A stretch of DNA of 64,000 nt from JALZOC01 sp038320555 (GCA_038320555.1 JBBQEJ010000004.1:16150-80149); one strand, 5' to 3'. Positions 45,535 through 54,797 are shown, numbered from the stretch's first letter. The notes: a model not told the origin generated them from the sequence alone. Translations and numbers: made by a program.

Positions 45535-46731
45535 ATGAAAAACATGGCGGTGCGCCTGACGCTCGTGTGTCTTTTCGTCGTGGCAAGCAGCGTGGCGGCG
45601 TACCTTGTCTGGACCGGTGAGTCCCTCGCGGGCCGCGACCTCAACGCCACGCGTCAGTTCGAGCACGCCGCCTTTGCTGTCGAACAGAACGTGCTGGATC
45701 TACGCTCCGCGCAGCAGGCATACGTGGCCGCCGGACAGGGCGACGAGTTCTGGATCTCGAAAGCCGCGACGGCGGCAATCGCCGTGCGAGCCGCGCTCGA
45801 CGCCCTGCGCGCACAGGCTGCCTCGCCGGAGGCACAATCGATCATCGACAACGCATCGAGTGCGCTCGAAGATTTCGAGCAGATGGATCGCCGCGCGCGT
45901 GAGTACACACGGAATAATCAGAAACTGCTGGCGTCGGACCTGATTTTCACAGATGGCCTCGAAACGACTGGCGTCGTGGTCGAGTCAATCGATCGGGCCC
46001 GCGCCGCCGAGGTCCAGGCGCGCGACGCGGCGTTGGCGGACACTCGGCGCGCGGAACTCATCGCCGTAGGCGCGGCCGGGGCGGTGGGCCTCGTGGCGAT
46101 CATGCTGCTCGTTCCGAGGCGGCAGGACCCAATGCGTGCAGAACCGGCCACGAAACGCGAGACTGGTCCTCCGGCCCCGCTCGATGCGTTCGATCTCAGG
46201 GCTGCCGTTGATCCGGTCCCACAGACGAAACCGGATACAACGGCGGCGCAGCCGGCGTCGCTGGATCTCGGGGCAGTCGCCTCCTTGTGCACCGATCTCG
46301 CCCGCCTCGTCGATACCCGAGCGCTTCCCGCGATTCTGGCACAGGCCGCGACAGTGCTGGATGCGCCAGGGATCGTGCTCTGGATTGCCGATCCCGACGG
46401 ACACGAGCTCAGCCCGATCGTCACCCACGGTTACTCGCAGCAGATGGTGACGCGGCTCGGGACCATCCTGCGGGACGCGGAGAATGTGACGGCGTCCGCG
46501 TTTCGAACCTCGCTCGTCCAAATCGTCGATGCGGACGCGGTGTCGAACGGCGCAATCGCCGCGCCGCTCGTCACTCCCGCCGGATGTGTCGGCGTCATGG
46601 CCGCTGAAGTGCGCCACGAAGGAGAGAAGGACTCCGGCAAGCTGGCGGCGGCCACGATCGTTGCCGCTCAGCTGGCAACGCTCGTGGGACCGCCGTCCAC
46701 TCGCTCCCAGGCGAGAGCCGACGCCATGTAG
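45535..46731 (+). CDS. Membrane-anchored GAF-domain sensor protein
   Basis: ATG 45535 follows a CGGAGGATGG ribosome site. The N-terminal helix (VRLTLVCLFVVASSVAAYLVWTG) and a second at about residues 180-195 (VGAAGAVGLVAIMLLV) bracket a periplasmic helical region (about 30-165) like a CHASE3/4-helix-bundle sensor. A Pro-rich linker leads to a GAF domain (about 245-385, with DAPGIVLWIADPDGHELSPIVTHG, AAPLVTPAGCVGVMAAEVR). No output domain follows, so it must signal through a partner. TATAGT at about 45499 may be its -10. Confidence 0.75.
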   Translation: MKNMAVRLTLVCLFVVASSVAAYLVWTGESLAGRDLNATRQFEHAAFAVEQNVLDLRSAQQAYVAAGQGDEFWISKAATAAIAVRAALDALRAQAASPEAQSIIDNASSALEDFEQMDRRAREYTRNNQKLLASDLIFTDGLETTGVVVESIDRARAAEVQARDAALADTRRAELIAVGAAGAVGLVAIMLLVPRRQDPMRAEPATKRETGPPAPLDAFDLRAAVDPVPQTKPDTTAAQPASLDLGAVASLCTDLARLVDTRALPAILAQAATVLDAPGIVLWIADPDGHELSPIVTHGYSQQMVTRLGTILRDAENVTASAFRTSLVQIVDADAVSNGAIAAPLVTPAGCVGVMAAEVRHEGEKDSGKLAAATIVAAQLATLVGPPSTRSQARADAM

Positions 46732-46741
46732 ACCGATCGAA

Positions 46742-47662
46742 TCAGATCTCCGACCGATAGGTCCGCCCCCTGCGCGTCGTTTCCGCCTTGCCTTTCAGCG
46801 TCAGCGATTTCTTGTCCCGTACAACACCCACCGTAAACTCATCGCCGTCCTCCAGCCGCTGGATGCGGCGTCGCAGATCCGAGGGCGCCGCCACGTCGCT
46901 GCCGTTGAACGACGTAATGATGTCGCCGGCCTTGATACCGACTTTCGAGGCGGCGGAATTATCCGCGATCGACGTCACGAGCACGCCGTCCTTGACCCCG
47001 AAATAAGCGGCCAGCTGGTCCGACAGATAATCCACAGAAATCCCCAGGCCGTTACCGGTCCGCCACACGAACGTGTCGATGTCCGGGAAGGCCGGGGCGG
47101 CAGGGGGCGCCGGCGGGGCGGGCGTCGCAGGGCGAGCGGGGCGTGCCGGTGGTGCAGGCATGTCGAAGGAGAAATCGCGGCCGAAATCGCGCAAGACGCG
47201 AGCGCCCTCGAGATCACTAAACACACTCAAGCCGCTGCTTTCGCGCGGCTCCACGGTCACGTTGATTCTCTGGCCGTCCCGTACGACGGCTGCCTGAGCC
47301 TTGCGGCCCACCGGGGTTTCCTGCACGAGCCGTGTAAACTGCCGCACGCTGCGAACTCGTTCACCGTCGAACTCGGCGACGATGTCACCCTTCTTCATGC
47401 CGGCCCTGGACGCCGGGCTGTCCTCCGCGACGTCCTCAATTACGACCCCTCCCTGTGCGGGCAGCTTTCCTGCCTTGGCGTCGCTGTCCTCGACGTCGCG
47501 GATCGTTACGCCAATCTGGCCTCCGCGACTGCTGAGAATCTCGAGCGCGCGCGGTGCCACGGCACGCGTCGGGCTCTGACCGTGAACCGGCGGCAAGAAA
47601 GCGCCGGCTCCGGACGCGACGAGCAGAGCCGCGGCGACCGCAGCCATCTTCCATGCGTTCAT
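46742..47662 (-). CDS. PDZ-domain exported protein (two PDZ domains)
   Basis: ATG 47662 has GGAGG at 47675-47671 (minus-strand reading) and starts a signal peptide (MAAVAAALLVASGAGAFLPPVHG). PDZ1 (about residues 48-130) has GQIGVTIRDVE, PASRAGMKKGDIVAEFDGERV; PDZ2 (about 210-300) has GVLVTSIADNSAASKVGIKAGDIITSFNG. A Pro/Ala-rich linker (PAPPARPARPATPAPPAPPAAP) separates them. No protease domain is present, so it is a PDZ scaffold in the envelope. The leader carries a 10-bp tandem repeat whose first unit contains the ribosome site. Confidence 0.85.
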   Translation of the reverse strand: MNAWKMAAVAAALLVASGAGAFLPPVHGQSPTRAVAPRALEILSSRGGQIGVTIRDVEDSDAKAGKLPAQGGVVIEDVAEDSPASRAGMKKGDIVAEFDGERVRSVRQFTRLVQETPVGRKAQAAVVRDGQRINVTVEPRESSGLSVFSDLEGARVLRDFGRDFSFDMPAPPARPARPATPAPPAPPAAPAFPDIDTFVWRTGNGLGISVDYLSDQLAAYFGVKDGVLVTSIADNSAASKVGIKAGDIITSFNGSDVAAPSDLRRRIQRLEDGDEFTVGVVRDKKSLTLKGKAETTRRGRTYRSEI

Positions 47663-47670
47663 ATCAGCAA

Positions 47671-47787
47671 CCTCCGAACCTTGTGGAACGTTGTAGAACT
47701 TCGCAGGGCTACGCAGAACCTTGCAGAATCCGGCAGAACCCCGTAGAACCTTGCAGAACCCTGTAGAACCTCGCAGAACCCTGTAAC
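47671..47787. repeat. 10-bp tandem repeat, about 11-12 copies
   Basis: Units of type NNGCAGAACC / NNGTAGAACC run in perfect 10-bp register from CCTCCGAACC (47671) to CTGTAACCCG. The first unit includes the complement of the Shine-Dalgarno of the PDZ gene, so the repeat forms the untranslated leader. On the minus strand it reads GGTTCTGC-type words. Confidence 0.8.
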
Positions 47788-47906
47788 CCGGTCCAGCTTC
47801 CGAAAAGTGAGACGAGGCCCTCCCGCAAAAGGTTGTGCCCTTACGACGCTCCGGATCACCCGGGGCCTGCCGAAGGGCCGGGTCCAGTAAGGTACAATCC
47901 GCCTCC

Positions 47907-49108
47907 ATGACCGTCATTTCAGCCGTCATTCTGGGTGTCACGCTGCTTGGGTCTCCGCAGGCGCCCGATCCGCGTGCCGAAGCGGAACGAACGGCAAACT
48001 CCGGCGCGTACGGCGCGGCGTTGAAACAGTTCCAGGCCCTGGCGGCCGCAAATCCCGACGATATCGAGGCGCGCGTCTGGATTGCACGGCTCCACGCGCG
48101 GATGGGCCATCCGGAACGCCGTCGATGTGTATCGTTCGATTCTCGCGGTGCAACCCCAGCACGTTGACGCGCTCATCGGTTTGGGAAGTGCGCTTCTGGC
48201 GCTGGGGCGGCTGAAAGAAGCGGGGGACGCCCTCAATCGGGCCGAGGCGCTCGCGGCCGACCGGCCGGCGGTCCTTACCGCTCAGGGACGACTCCACCAG
48301 GCGGGCAATCACAACACGCTGGCGCTTGCGTACTACTTGCGCGCGATCGCGCTCGATCCGGCCAATGCGGAAGCGCGCTCGGCGGCAGACGCGCTCAAGG
48401 CCGCACGGGCCCATCGAATCGAACTGGACTACGACTTCCAGCATGTGAACGCGGAGGTGGATGACGCGCATGTCGGAACAATCGAGGTCAACGCACGCGT
48501 GAACGATGCCGTGCGGATCTTCGTGCGAGGGCAGGCGGAGAGGGCGTTGGGGTTCGACGAACAACGCGGCGGGGGCGGGGTGGAATGGAGCCTCACGCGG
48601 CATGCCTGGCTGCGCGCCGGCGCGCTCTTTGGAGCAGACACGGCACTTCTGCCCGAGTCCGAGGGCTTTGTCGAGGCGTCGATCGCGCACGGCCGGGCGC
48701 GAGGGATTGTGGAAATCCGCAAGGCGAATTTCGATGGATCCCACTTGTGGCTGGGCGGCCCGGGTCTCGCGATCGCCTTGCCCGGGGGCGCCGAAGCGTC
48801 TCTGCGGTACTACCACGGAAGTTTCACTCCGATCGGCTTTGCCGCTTCGACGACCGATACTGTGGCGCTTGGCGTCGAAGGACCCCTCGGAGAACGGCTG
48901 CGGCTTGGCGGAAGCTTTACGCACGGCATCGATCGGCTGGATTGGCTCACCCTCGATCGGAGTTGCCTTCGAGGCAGATACCCTGTCGCTGAAAGCCTCC
49001 TACAACTTCACCCCGTTCGCGACGTTTGAAGCCGGCTACGCCTTCCAGACCCGCCCGGATGATCTCCGAGTGCATCGCGCACGGGCCGGGTTCATCTTTC
49101 GCTTCTGA
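47907..49108 (+). pseudogene. TPR protein with YaiO-type outer-membrane barrel, two frameshifts
   Basis: From ATG 47907 (TACAAT 8 nt upstream) a signal peptide and TPR helices are read to RLHARMGHPE. The frame then shifts at about 48117 (GCGC reduced to GC restores it) into NAVDVYRSILAVQPQ, further TPR units and a barrel (VNARVNDAVRIFVRGQAER, TRHAWLRAGALFGADTAL, RYYHGSFTPIGFAASTTDT). A second shift at about 48955 leads to GVAFEADTLSLKASYNFTPF...RARAGFIFRF, the barrel end with terminal Phe. Joined, the protein is about 400 residues of TPR plus YaiO-like barrel. Two indels close together look like consensus error or true decay. Confidence 0.75.
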
Positions 49109-49136
49109 TGAGGTCGGAGAGTTGACGAAGGTATCG

Positions 49137-49242
49137 GAGTTCACAACGAAGAAACGACGTAAACGAAGGAATATGGAAGAATCTTTCTACAAAACAAAAC
49201 CTTTGTTCGTCCCCGTTTTCTTCGTTCCTTCGTTGTGAACTC
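49137..49242. repeat. Inverted repeat, 15-bp perfect outer arms (GAGTTCACAACGAAG)
   Basis: GAGTTCACAACGAAG at 49137 is exactly complementary to CTTCGTTGTGAACTC ending at 49242. Partial pairing continues inward (AAACG / CGTTT). It lies in the 373-bp gap between the barrel gene and the lipoprotein gene; no gene is seen in that gap. Confidence 0.7.
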
Positions 49243-49481
49243 GGTTAGCTGCTTCCGTCCAGCGCCGAGGTCAGCGCGTCCCCCGCATGGGACGGTCGCG
49301 GGCTCAAGGGTGGGCGTTTTACTGGGAGATCGCGCATACCGCACGGGTACAGGGTTTGATGCATACCTCAGCGTCGCGCGGAATCAACGGGGTGCGTAAC
49401 TCAGGCAGGCGCTGGCATCGCCGCATCCCGTCGTAAGTCAGGCCGATTCCGCGCGGCATTTTCAATTTCCGGGGGGTATTC

Positions 49482-49844
49482 ATGGGGAGATCACTAGCTC
49501 GTCTAATCGCACCGCTGACCTTGGTGATGATGCTTGCGGGCTGCGCGATCGCTCTGCGAACACCAAGCGTTGCCGAGCTCAAATACAATCCGGGCCGTTA
49601 TCAGAATAAGACTGTGGCCATCAATGGCGTCGTCACGAGCTCATGGGGCGTTCCGCTGGTTCCTTTCAAGCTCTACAAAGTGGACGACGGCACGGGTGAA
49701 ATGACGGTCATTTCACAAGGGGGCCGTACCCCCAGCAAGGGCTCCCGGGTTCGCGTGAAGGGACGAGTCAGCGACGTTGCCACGTTTGGCGGCCAGTCCA
49801 TGGGCCTGCACCTGGAGCAGACGGGCATTTCGTTCAAGCGATAG
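49482..49844 (+). CDS. Small lipoprotein with OB-fold-like domain
   Basis: ATG 49482 follows GGGGGG. The leader MGRSLARLIAPLTLVMMLAGC has a clear lipobox (LAGC, Cys at 21). The remaining 100 residues look like a beta-barrel OB fold (VAINGVVTSSWG, FKLYKVDDGTGEMTVISQGGR, GSRVRVKGRVSDVATFGG), as in bacterial tRNA_anti-like or YgiW-type periplasmic modules. Function is not known. A GC-rich direct repeat follows the stop. Confidence 0.75.
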   Translation: MGRSLARLIAPLTLVMMLAGCAIALRTPSVAELKYNPGRYQNKTVAINGVVTSSWGVPLVPFKLYKVDDGTGEMTVISQGGRTPSKGSRVRVKGRVSDVATFGGQSMGLHLEQTGISFKR

Positions 49845-49889
49845 CTTCGGCGCGGCGGCCCAGCCTTCGCTTTTAAGCTTCGGCGCGGC
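49843..49889. repeat. 14-bp direct repeat AGCTTCGGCGCGGC
   Basis: AGCTTCGGCGCGGC occurs at 49843-49856 and again at 49876-49889, with GCCTTCGCTTTTAAGC between them. It lies between convergent genes and shows faint similarity to the FRLKAEA palindromes. Confidence 0.5.
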
Positions 49890-49897
49890 AGGGGGTC

Positions 49898-51700
49898 TTA
49901 TGCGGTGATCCTCACTGCGACCGCCGTCATGTCATCGTTGGGCGGCGTTTCACCTCGCCACGCATGGACCGCCGCGAAAATGGCGTCGACGACCTTCGAC
50001 GCCGGCTGCTCTCGAAGTCCCGACACGACCTCGAGAAGCCGCGCGGCTGTAAACTCCTGCCCCTGCGCATTCATCGCTTCAAACACGCCGTCAGTGCAGA
50101 TGACGAACAGATCGCCTTCGTGAAGCGCGTAGGTGATTTCGTCGTACGTAGACCCCTGGAACGACCCCAACGGAACGCCCGGTAATTCGATCTGCGTGCA
50201 TCCATCCGCCGAACAGCGAATCGGGTACGGTAGACCGGAGTTGGCAAGCGTCAGGATGCGCCGTTTCAGATCAAAGACGGTGTAGCAGAGCGTGCAGTAA
50301 TACTCTTCGAGTTGCCGCTGCTGGAGAATCGTGTTCACCGACGAGAGGACGCCGGCAGGACTGGAGCGGTCCGGAAGATAGCGCCGACGAAAGGTCCGTC
50401 CCCGCACGAGCTCGGCTGCAAAGGCGCCGTAGAGCGCCGCGGGAACGCCCTTGCCCGACACGTCGCCGACCGCCACGACGAGCGTGTGCGACTCCGGCGA
50501 CAGGTAATCGTGAAAGTCGCCGCCCACCTCACGCGCGGGGGCGAATGCGGCGGCCACCTCGACTCCTTTCAGCCGCTTGGGCGGGCCTGCCGGGAGCAAG
50601 GCCGTCTGCACGCGCTGGGCAAACCGCAATTCCTTCTCGAGGCGTTCCTCGTTCGCGCGGACTTCCTCGTACAGCCGCGCATTCTCGATGGCGACCGCCG
50701 CCTGGCTGGCGAGCAGCGTCAGGATCTCGACGTCGCGCTTGCTGAAGGCGTCGAGCTCGGGGCTTTCGAGATCGACGACCCCGATACAGCGATCCTTGAG
50801 CAGCATCGGAATCGCGAGCTCGGATCGCACATCGGGCACGAGCTTGATGTAACGCGGATCCTGCGAGACATCGGAGACGAGGACGGCTTCGCGATGGAGC
50901 GCGGCGTACCCCACCAGCCCTTCACCCAGCTGCACGCGCGGCACTTCGACCTTCTCGCCGTATTGCACCGCGAGTTTCATCTCGAGCTCACCGCGCTCCT
51001 CATTGAGCAGCAGGATCCCGAACGTGCGGTAGTCGATCACGCGCTTGGTGAGTTGCGCGATCCGCGAGAACAGCTCGTCCAGGTCCAGGACCGATGCCAC
51101 GTCGCGGCCGATTTCGGCGAGTGTCTCGAACGCTTCCGCGTCCCGTCGGCTTCGATCGAACAAGCGCGCATTGACGAGGGCCACGGCGACGTGGGCGCCG
51201 AACTGCCGCACGATGGCGACGTCGCGTATCGTGAACTGATTGCGGTTCCGGCTCAAAATGTTGAGCGCGCCGATCGGCCGCGACTTATGCAGCAGCGGCA
51301 CCACGATCTCGGAATTCATACCGGGCACGAATTCGATGTAGCGTGCATCCCCCTGAAGGTCGTTCACGAGGACCGGCTGTTCGGTCGCCACTGCGACGCC
51401 AACGAGTCCCGTGCCGAGCTTCAACCGAATGGGCTTGTCGGTCGCCGGATAGCCCACCGAATACGCCCCGCGCAATTCCCCGCGGCGCTCGTCGAGCAGG
51501 TAGACGGCAAACGCTTCGAAGGAAATCAGGCGCCCGATTAGTCGCGGAATGTGCTGGAGCAGGTCCTCGAGGTCGAGCACTGCCGTGACCTGGCGCCCCA
51601 GGTCGAACAGTGTGGTAAGGAGCTCTTGCTCGGACCGGTTCGGACCGTCTCTCAAATCGGTGTCCGCCGGGGTCTCGTCCGCAGGAAATGCCTGGCTCAC
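49898..51700 (-). CDS. GAF-GAF-SpoIIE protein phosphatase
   Basis: GTG 51700 starts a 600-residue cytoplasmic protein. Two GAF domains (about residues 28-185 and 195-345) each contain a YIEFVPG/YIKLVPD-type motif. A coiled-coil linker (ANEERLEKELRFAQRVQTALLP) leads to the PP2C/SpoIIE domain with the metal Asp residues in AREVGGDFHDYL, VAVGDVSGKGVPAALYGAF, ICTDGVFEAMNAQGQ and PPNDDMTAVAVRI. Small-molecule sensing by the GAF domains would control dephosphorylation of an anti-anti-sigma-like substrate. It is divergent from fabZ. Confidence 0.9.
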   Translation of the reverse strand: MSQAFPADETPADTDLRDGPNRSEQELLTTLFDLGRQVTAVLDLEDLLQHIPRLIGRLISFEAFAVYLLDERRGELRGAYSVGYPATDKPIRLKLGTGLVGVAVATEQPVLVNDLQGDARYIEFVPGMNSEIVVPLLHKSRPIGALNILSRNRNQFTIRDVAIVRQFGAHVAVALVNARLFDRSRRDAEAFETLAEIGRDVASVLDLDELFSRIAQLTKRVIDYRTFGILLLNEERGELEMKLAVQYGEKVEVPRVQLGEGLVGYAALHREAVLVSDVSQDPRYIKLVPDVRSELAIPMLLKDRCIGVVDLESPELDAFSKRDVEILTLLASQAAVAIENARLYEEVRANEERLEKELRFAQRVQTALLPAGPPKRLKGVEVAAAFAPAREVGGDFHDYLSPESHTLVVAVGDVSGKGVPAALYGAFAAELVRGRTFRRRYLPDRSSPAGVLSSVNTILQQRQLEEYYCTLCYTVFDLKRRILTLANSGLPYPIRCSADGCTQIELPGVPLGSFQGSTYDEITYALHEGDLFVICTDGVFEAMNAQGQEFTAARLLEVVSGLREQPASKVVDAIFAAVHAWRGETPPNDDMTAVAVRITA

Positions 51701-51808
51701 GTAGAGGTGTTGTCCTTCCGATGGTAGGAATACAGATTATACTTCGCACTGCAGCCACGTTCTGGCCTGGCGTTCCAGGCAGATAGCGGCACGCCTGACT
51801 CTCACACG

Positions 51809-52264
51809 ATGAACCTCTCGCTCCCCCTCGACTACGCGGCGATCGAACGGATCCTTCCCCACAGGTTCCCGTTTCTGCTCGTCGATCGCATTACGGAGTT
51901 CGAACCCGACAAGCGTATCGTGGGCATCAAGAACGTCACCCTCAGCGAACGCTATCTCTCGCACCGTCCCGGGGAGGCGCCGGTCCTGCCTCCGACCATC
52001 CTGACCGAAGCGGTAGCCCAGGTGGGTGCGATCCTGATCCTCGCGAAGCCGGAAAATCGCGACCGCCTGCCCTATTTCGTCGGGATTGAGCGTGTACGCT
52101 ATCGCCGGCCGGTGCATCCCGGTGACGTCGTGGAAATCGAAGCCGTCGTCAAGCGGCTGCGCACCCGGATGGGCGTCATGCACGGTATCGCGCGCGTCGA
52201 CGGGCAGATCGTTGTCGAAGGTACGATGACCTTCGCACTCGGGCAACGCACCGAAGGCGGCTAG
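51809..52264 (+). CDS. fabZ: 3-hydroxyacyl-[acyl-carrier-protein] dehydratase FabZ
   Basis: The 151-residue hot-dog-fold enzyme removes water from 3-hydroxyacyl-ACP in fatty-acid synthesis. The catalytic His lies in ILPHRFPFLLVDRITEF, and the Glu in ILTEAVAQVGAI. FVGIERVRYRRPVHPGDVVEIEA is the usual central strand. The loop between them (RPGEAPVLPPTILTE) departs from the common FPGxPxMPGVL, so it is a somewhat diverged FabZ. It is alone here rather than in the lpx cluster. Confidence 0.85.
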   Translation: MNLSLPLDYAAIERILPHRFPFLLVDRITEFEPDKRIVGIKNVTLSERYLSHRPGEAPVLPPTILTEAVAQVGAILILAKPENRDRLPYFVGIERVRYRRPVHPGDVVEIEAVVKRLRTRMGVMHGIARVDGQIVVEGTMTFALGQRTEGG

Positions 52265-52285
52265 AGCGCTCGTTCCGGCACGACA

Positions 52286-52999
52286 TCAGCGCACCACCAT
52301 CACCACCATCCCGATCTTCACGCCGCGCGACGTCCACGCGGCCCACTTCGCATCGGGATGATAGTAACGCCAGGCATCGAGGACGGCCGGCGCCAGCACG
52401 AGCGCGCCAATCCAACGCTCGTCGATTCGCGACGCAGCAGCCATTCCGCGCGTGTCGCGTTCAGCTGGTCCGGTCTTCGCAAACGCCGTCCCCGCGTAGG
52501 CGACCGATGCCAGCACATTGAAAGCGAAGACGCCTTTGGCGAGCGGCGCTCGCCTGTTCCGCAAAGTCGGCTGCCGCATCAGGAGCCACTCGTCTTCAGC
52601 ATGCTGCATCCAGAAACCCGCGGACGAAATCGTGAATTCGCGATGTCGCGGGAGGCCGCTGCGATGGGTGATGGCGAAGAACGGGATCCCGTGGAAATCA
52701 ACTTTGCCAAGGCCGGGCTTCTCACCAAAGGCCAGATCGGCAACCAAATGGCCGGCTTCGTGCGCGGCGAGGCCTAGCGCTGCACCCGCCAGGAAGGAAG
52801 CAATCCGCTGCCCTTCCAATACACGGGACGACGGTTGAGCTTCGCGTGGATCCTGCGCAAGTGCCGGTCTCGAAACGGCTCCAAACAACAGGAAACACAG
52901 GAGTAATGGGGCGAAAAGCCTGCCGTTTCCCTCGCGGCGACGGCATACGGTACAGCCGTTGCTGGTATCGGACCGGGCTACAGAACGCGCCGCTCGCAT
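52286..52999 (-). CDS. Membrane protein with HExxH metalloprotease-like motif
   Basis: The start is uncertain; ATG 52999 is offered, giving 237 residues, and no good ribosome site is seen. The N-terminal hydrophobic stretch (FAPLLLCFLLFGAVSRPALAQ) resembles a signal sequence. A second segment contains FLAGAALGLAAHEAGHLVADLAF, an HEAGH zinc motif in a helix as in M50-type site-2 proteases. The expected second M50 motif (N/D-PDG) is not recognised, so peptidase activity is doubtful. Further hydrophobic helices are at KGVFAFNVLASVAYAGTAF and WIGALVLAPAVLDAW. It is convergent with fabZ. Confidence 0.65.
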   Translation of the reverse strand: MRAARSVARSDTSNGCTVCRRREGNGRLFAPLLLCFLLFGAVSRPALAQDPREAQPSSRVLEGQRIASFLAGAALGLAAHEAGHLVADLAFGEKPGLGKVDFHGIPFFAITHRSGLPRHREFTISSAGFWMQHAEDEWLLMRQPTLRNRRAPLAKGVFAFNVLASVAYAGTAFAKTGPAERDTRGMAAASRIDERWIGALVLAPAVLDAWRYYHPDAKWAAWTSRGVKIGMVVMVVR

Positions 53000-53018
53000 C
53001 GCGGCAAGGAGAAGCGAC

Positions 53019-53165
53019 ATGCTCGAAACGATTGCGATTATCCTCATCGTGCTCTGGCTGCTGGGGATGGTCAGTGGGTACACCCTCGGGAACTTCATCT
53101 ATGTGTTGCTGGTCGTCGCGATCGTGCTCTTCCTGGTGCGGCTGATCAGCGGCCGGAGGGTTTGA
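53019..53165 (+). CDS. Lmo0937-type small membrane protein (48 aa)
   Basis: ATG 53019 has AAGGAG 7 nt upstream. The 48-residue product (LETIAIILIVLWLLGMVSGY...LLVVAIVLFLVRLISGRRV) has two membrane helices split by Gly/Tyr and a basic end, matching the Lmo0937 family of unknown function. It is divergent from the HExxH protein and overlaps the stop of the HD gene by 20 bp. Confidence 0.75.
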   Translation: MLETIAIILIVLWLLGMVSGYTLGNFIYVLLVVAIVLFLVRLISGRRV

Positions 53166-53811
53166 GCAGCACGCGTCTCAGGCGGGGGTGATAGATCGTG
53201 AACTCACCCTCGCCTGGATCGTCATGAACGTGACGCCGGAACTGGTGCAGCGTTGCGTCGAGGTCGTCGATCGACGAGAGGATGAACGCTTCCTCGGTCA
53301 TCGGCTCGACCGGTGAGCCAAGCTCGCGCGCCCCGTGGTGCGAGACAATCAGGTGCTCGATGCGCGTCAGGATATCCTCGGGAAATCCTTCGATGGTGCG
53401 GGCGGCATCTCGCACCATCATCACGCCCATCGTGATGTGTCCGATGAGATTGCCCCGCTTTGAATACGACGTCGCCTCGTCGTAGCGTAACTCTTCGATC
53501 TTGCCGATGTCGTGCAGCACAGCGCCCGCAAAGACCAGGTCCGAGTCCACGCGGTACGCTGCCGCCATGGCGTCGCCAGCCTCCGTCAGCTTCAGCACAT
53601 GTTCGAGCAACCCGCCGCGATACGCGTGGTGAACCGTCAGCGCTGCCGGCCAGACGCGAAGGCGATCGCCATGACGATCCAGAATCACCTCGAGGAGCCG
53701 GCGCACCCATGGGCTGCCGACACGCGACACGCGCCCCTGCAGCTCACCCCACATCTCGTCGAGCGGACGCGGGCCGCTGGGGATGGCATTTCGATCGCCG
53801 CCCTGGGACAT
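53146..53811 (-). CDS. HD-domain phosphohydrolase (YhaM-like C-terminal domain)
   Basis: ATG 53811 gives 221 residues. The HD site is intact: VHHAYRGGLLEHVLKLT, the HD in AGAVLHDIGKIEEL, later His in LIGHITMGVMMV and HLIVSHHGARELGSP. This matches the metal-dependent 3'-5' exoribonuclease YhaM of Bacillus, but its N-terminal OB domain is absent. PMTEEAFILSSIDDLDATLHQF is the helix that in YhaM closes the active site. It lies 32 bp after the EamA transporter gene on the same strand. Confidence 0.85.
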   Translation of the reverse strand: MSQGGDRNAIPSGPRPLDEMWGELQGRVSRVGSPWVRRLLEVILDRHGDRLRVWPAALTVHHAYRGGLLEHVLKLTEAGDAMAAAYRVDSDLVFAGAVLHDIGKIEELRYDEATSYSKRGNLIGHITMGVMMVRDAARTIEGFPEDILTRIEHLIVSHHGARELGSPVEPMTEEAFILSSIDDLDATLHQFRRHVHDDPGEGEFTIYHPRLRRVLLKPSGR

Positions 53812-53843
53812 CCACCGGATGGTACCGGTTCGACGTCGCCGGT

Positions 53844-54797
53844 TCAAGGTTCCGCGAGAGAGCCCTGCGCATCCAGACCTGAATCCGAGACCGCCTCCCT
53901 TCCCGTCCAGCGGACCACGGCGACTCCTGCAAGAACCAGCGCGGCGGCAACCGCCATCCGGGAATCAAAGGACTCGCCGAGCAGCAGCACGCCAAGCGCT
54001 ACCGCGATCACCGGATTGATGTAGGCATACAGCGAGACAAACGAGACGGGCAGGTGCCGCAACGCGTAGGTGTACGCAACAAAGCCCCCCACGGCGCCGA
54101 TCGTCGACAAATACACGAGGGCGATTGCGGTACGCGTGGTGAAGTAGAGATGGGGCCACTCGCCGAGGAAAGTGCCCGCGGCCGTCATGATGAGGCCGCC
54201 GGCAAGCATCTGGTATGCGGTCGTCCCGAGCACGTTGTCCTTCCGCGCGTGCCGCCGCGAATACGCCGATCCGAGCGACCAGCCGATCGATGCGATCTGA
54301 AGCGCGATGACGCCGGCCAGAAAGCCCCGCCGGCCCGCCGCACCGAGCGTCAGATCCGGCCACACCAGCACCATGATTCCACTGAAGCCGATGACCAGGC
54401 CCGCCACGATGTTCGCGCGGAGCCGTTCGCCGTCGGGAAGGACGGCTTCAACGGCCGCCATCCAGAAGGGATTCGACGCGATCATCACCGCCGCAAGACC
54501 GCTCGGCACCCACTGCTCGGCCACGACGACGCCGCCGTTCCCAAGTCCGAGCATCAGGAAGCCGAGCAGCATGATGCCGCCCCATCGGCTCGGCGGCGGC
54601 AGCGTCTCTCCGCGTGCGAGGATATAGCCCGCGAGAAGCGCTCCGGCGATGAGCCACCGCAACCCGCCCATGAGCATCGGCGGCATCGTCTCCAGGCTGA
54701 CGCGGATGCCGAGATACGTCGTGCCCCAGACGACGCACACGACGAGCCACGCCAGGTAGGCGAGCTGGCGCTGGCGCATAGACGTATCAATAGTCAC
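53844..54797 (-). CDS. EamA/DMT-family permease
   Basis: GTG 54797 gives 317 residues with ten hydrophobic segments in two EamA halves. Segment 1 has LAYLAWLVVCVVWGTTYLGIRVSLE and the repeat begins again at GRRGFLAGVIALQIASIGWSLG; the last reads FVSLYAYINPVIAVALGVLLLGESFDSRMAVAAALVLAGV. Members export amino acids, nucleobases or similar metabolites; the substrate cannot be told. It sits between the enoyl-CoA-reductase-like SDR and the HD gene. Confidence 0.85.
   Translation of the reverse strand: MTIDTSMRQRQLAYLAWLVVCVVWGTTYLGIRVSLETMPPMLMGGLRWLIAGALLAGYILARGETLPPPSRWGGIMLLGFLMLGLGNGGVVVAEQWVPSGLAAVMIASNPFWMAAVEAVLPDGERLRANIVAGLVIGFSGIMVLVWPDLTLGAAGRRGFLAGVIALQIASIGWSLGSAYSRRHARKDNVLGTTAYQMLAGGLIMTAAGTFLGEWPHLYFTTRTAIALVYLSTIGAVGGFVAYTYALRHLPVSFVSLYAYINPVIAVALGVLLLGESFDSRMAVAAALVLAGVAVVRWTGREAVSDSGLDAQGSLAEP

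Noticed and set aside
47671..47787. CRISPR-like array of short repeats
   Set aside because: Units are 10 bp with no spacers and no cas genes nearby; simple tandem repeat.
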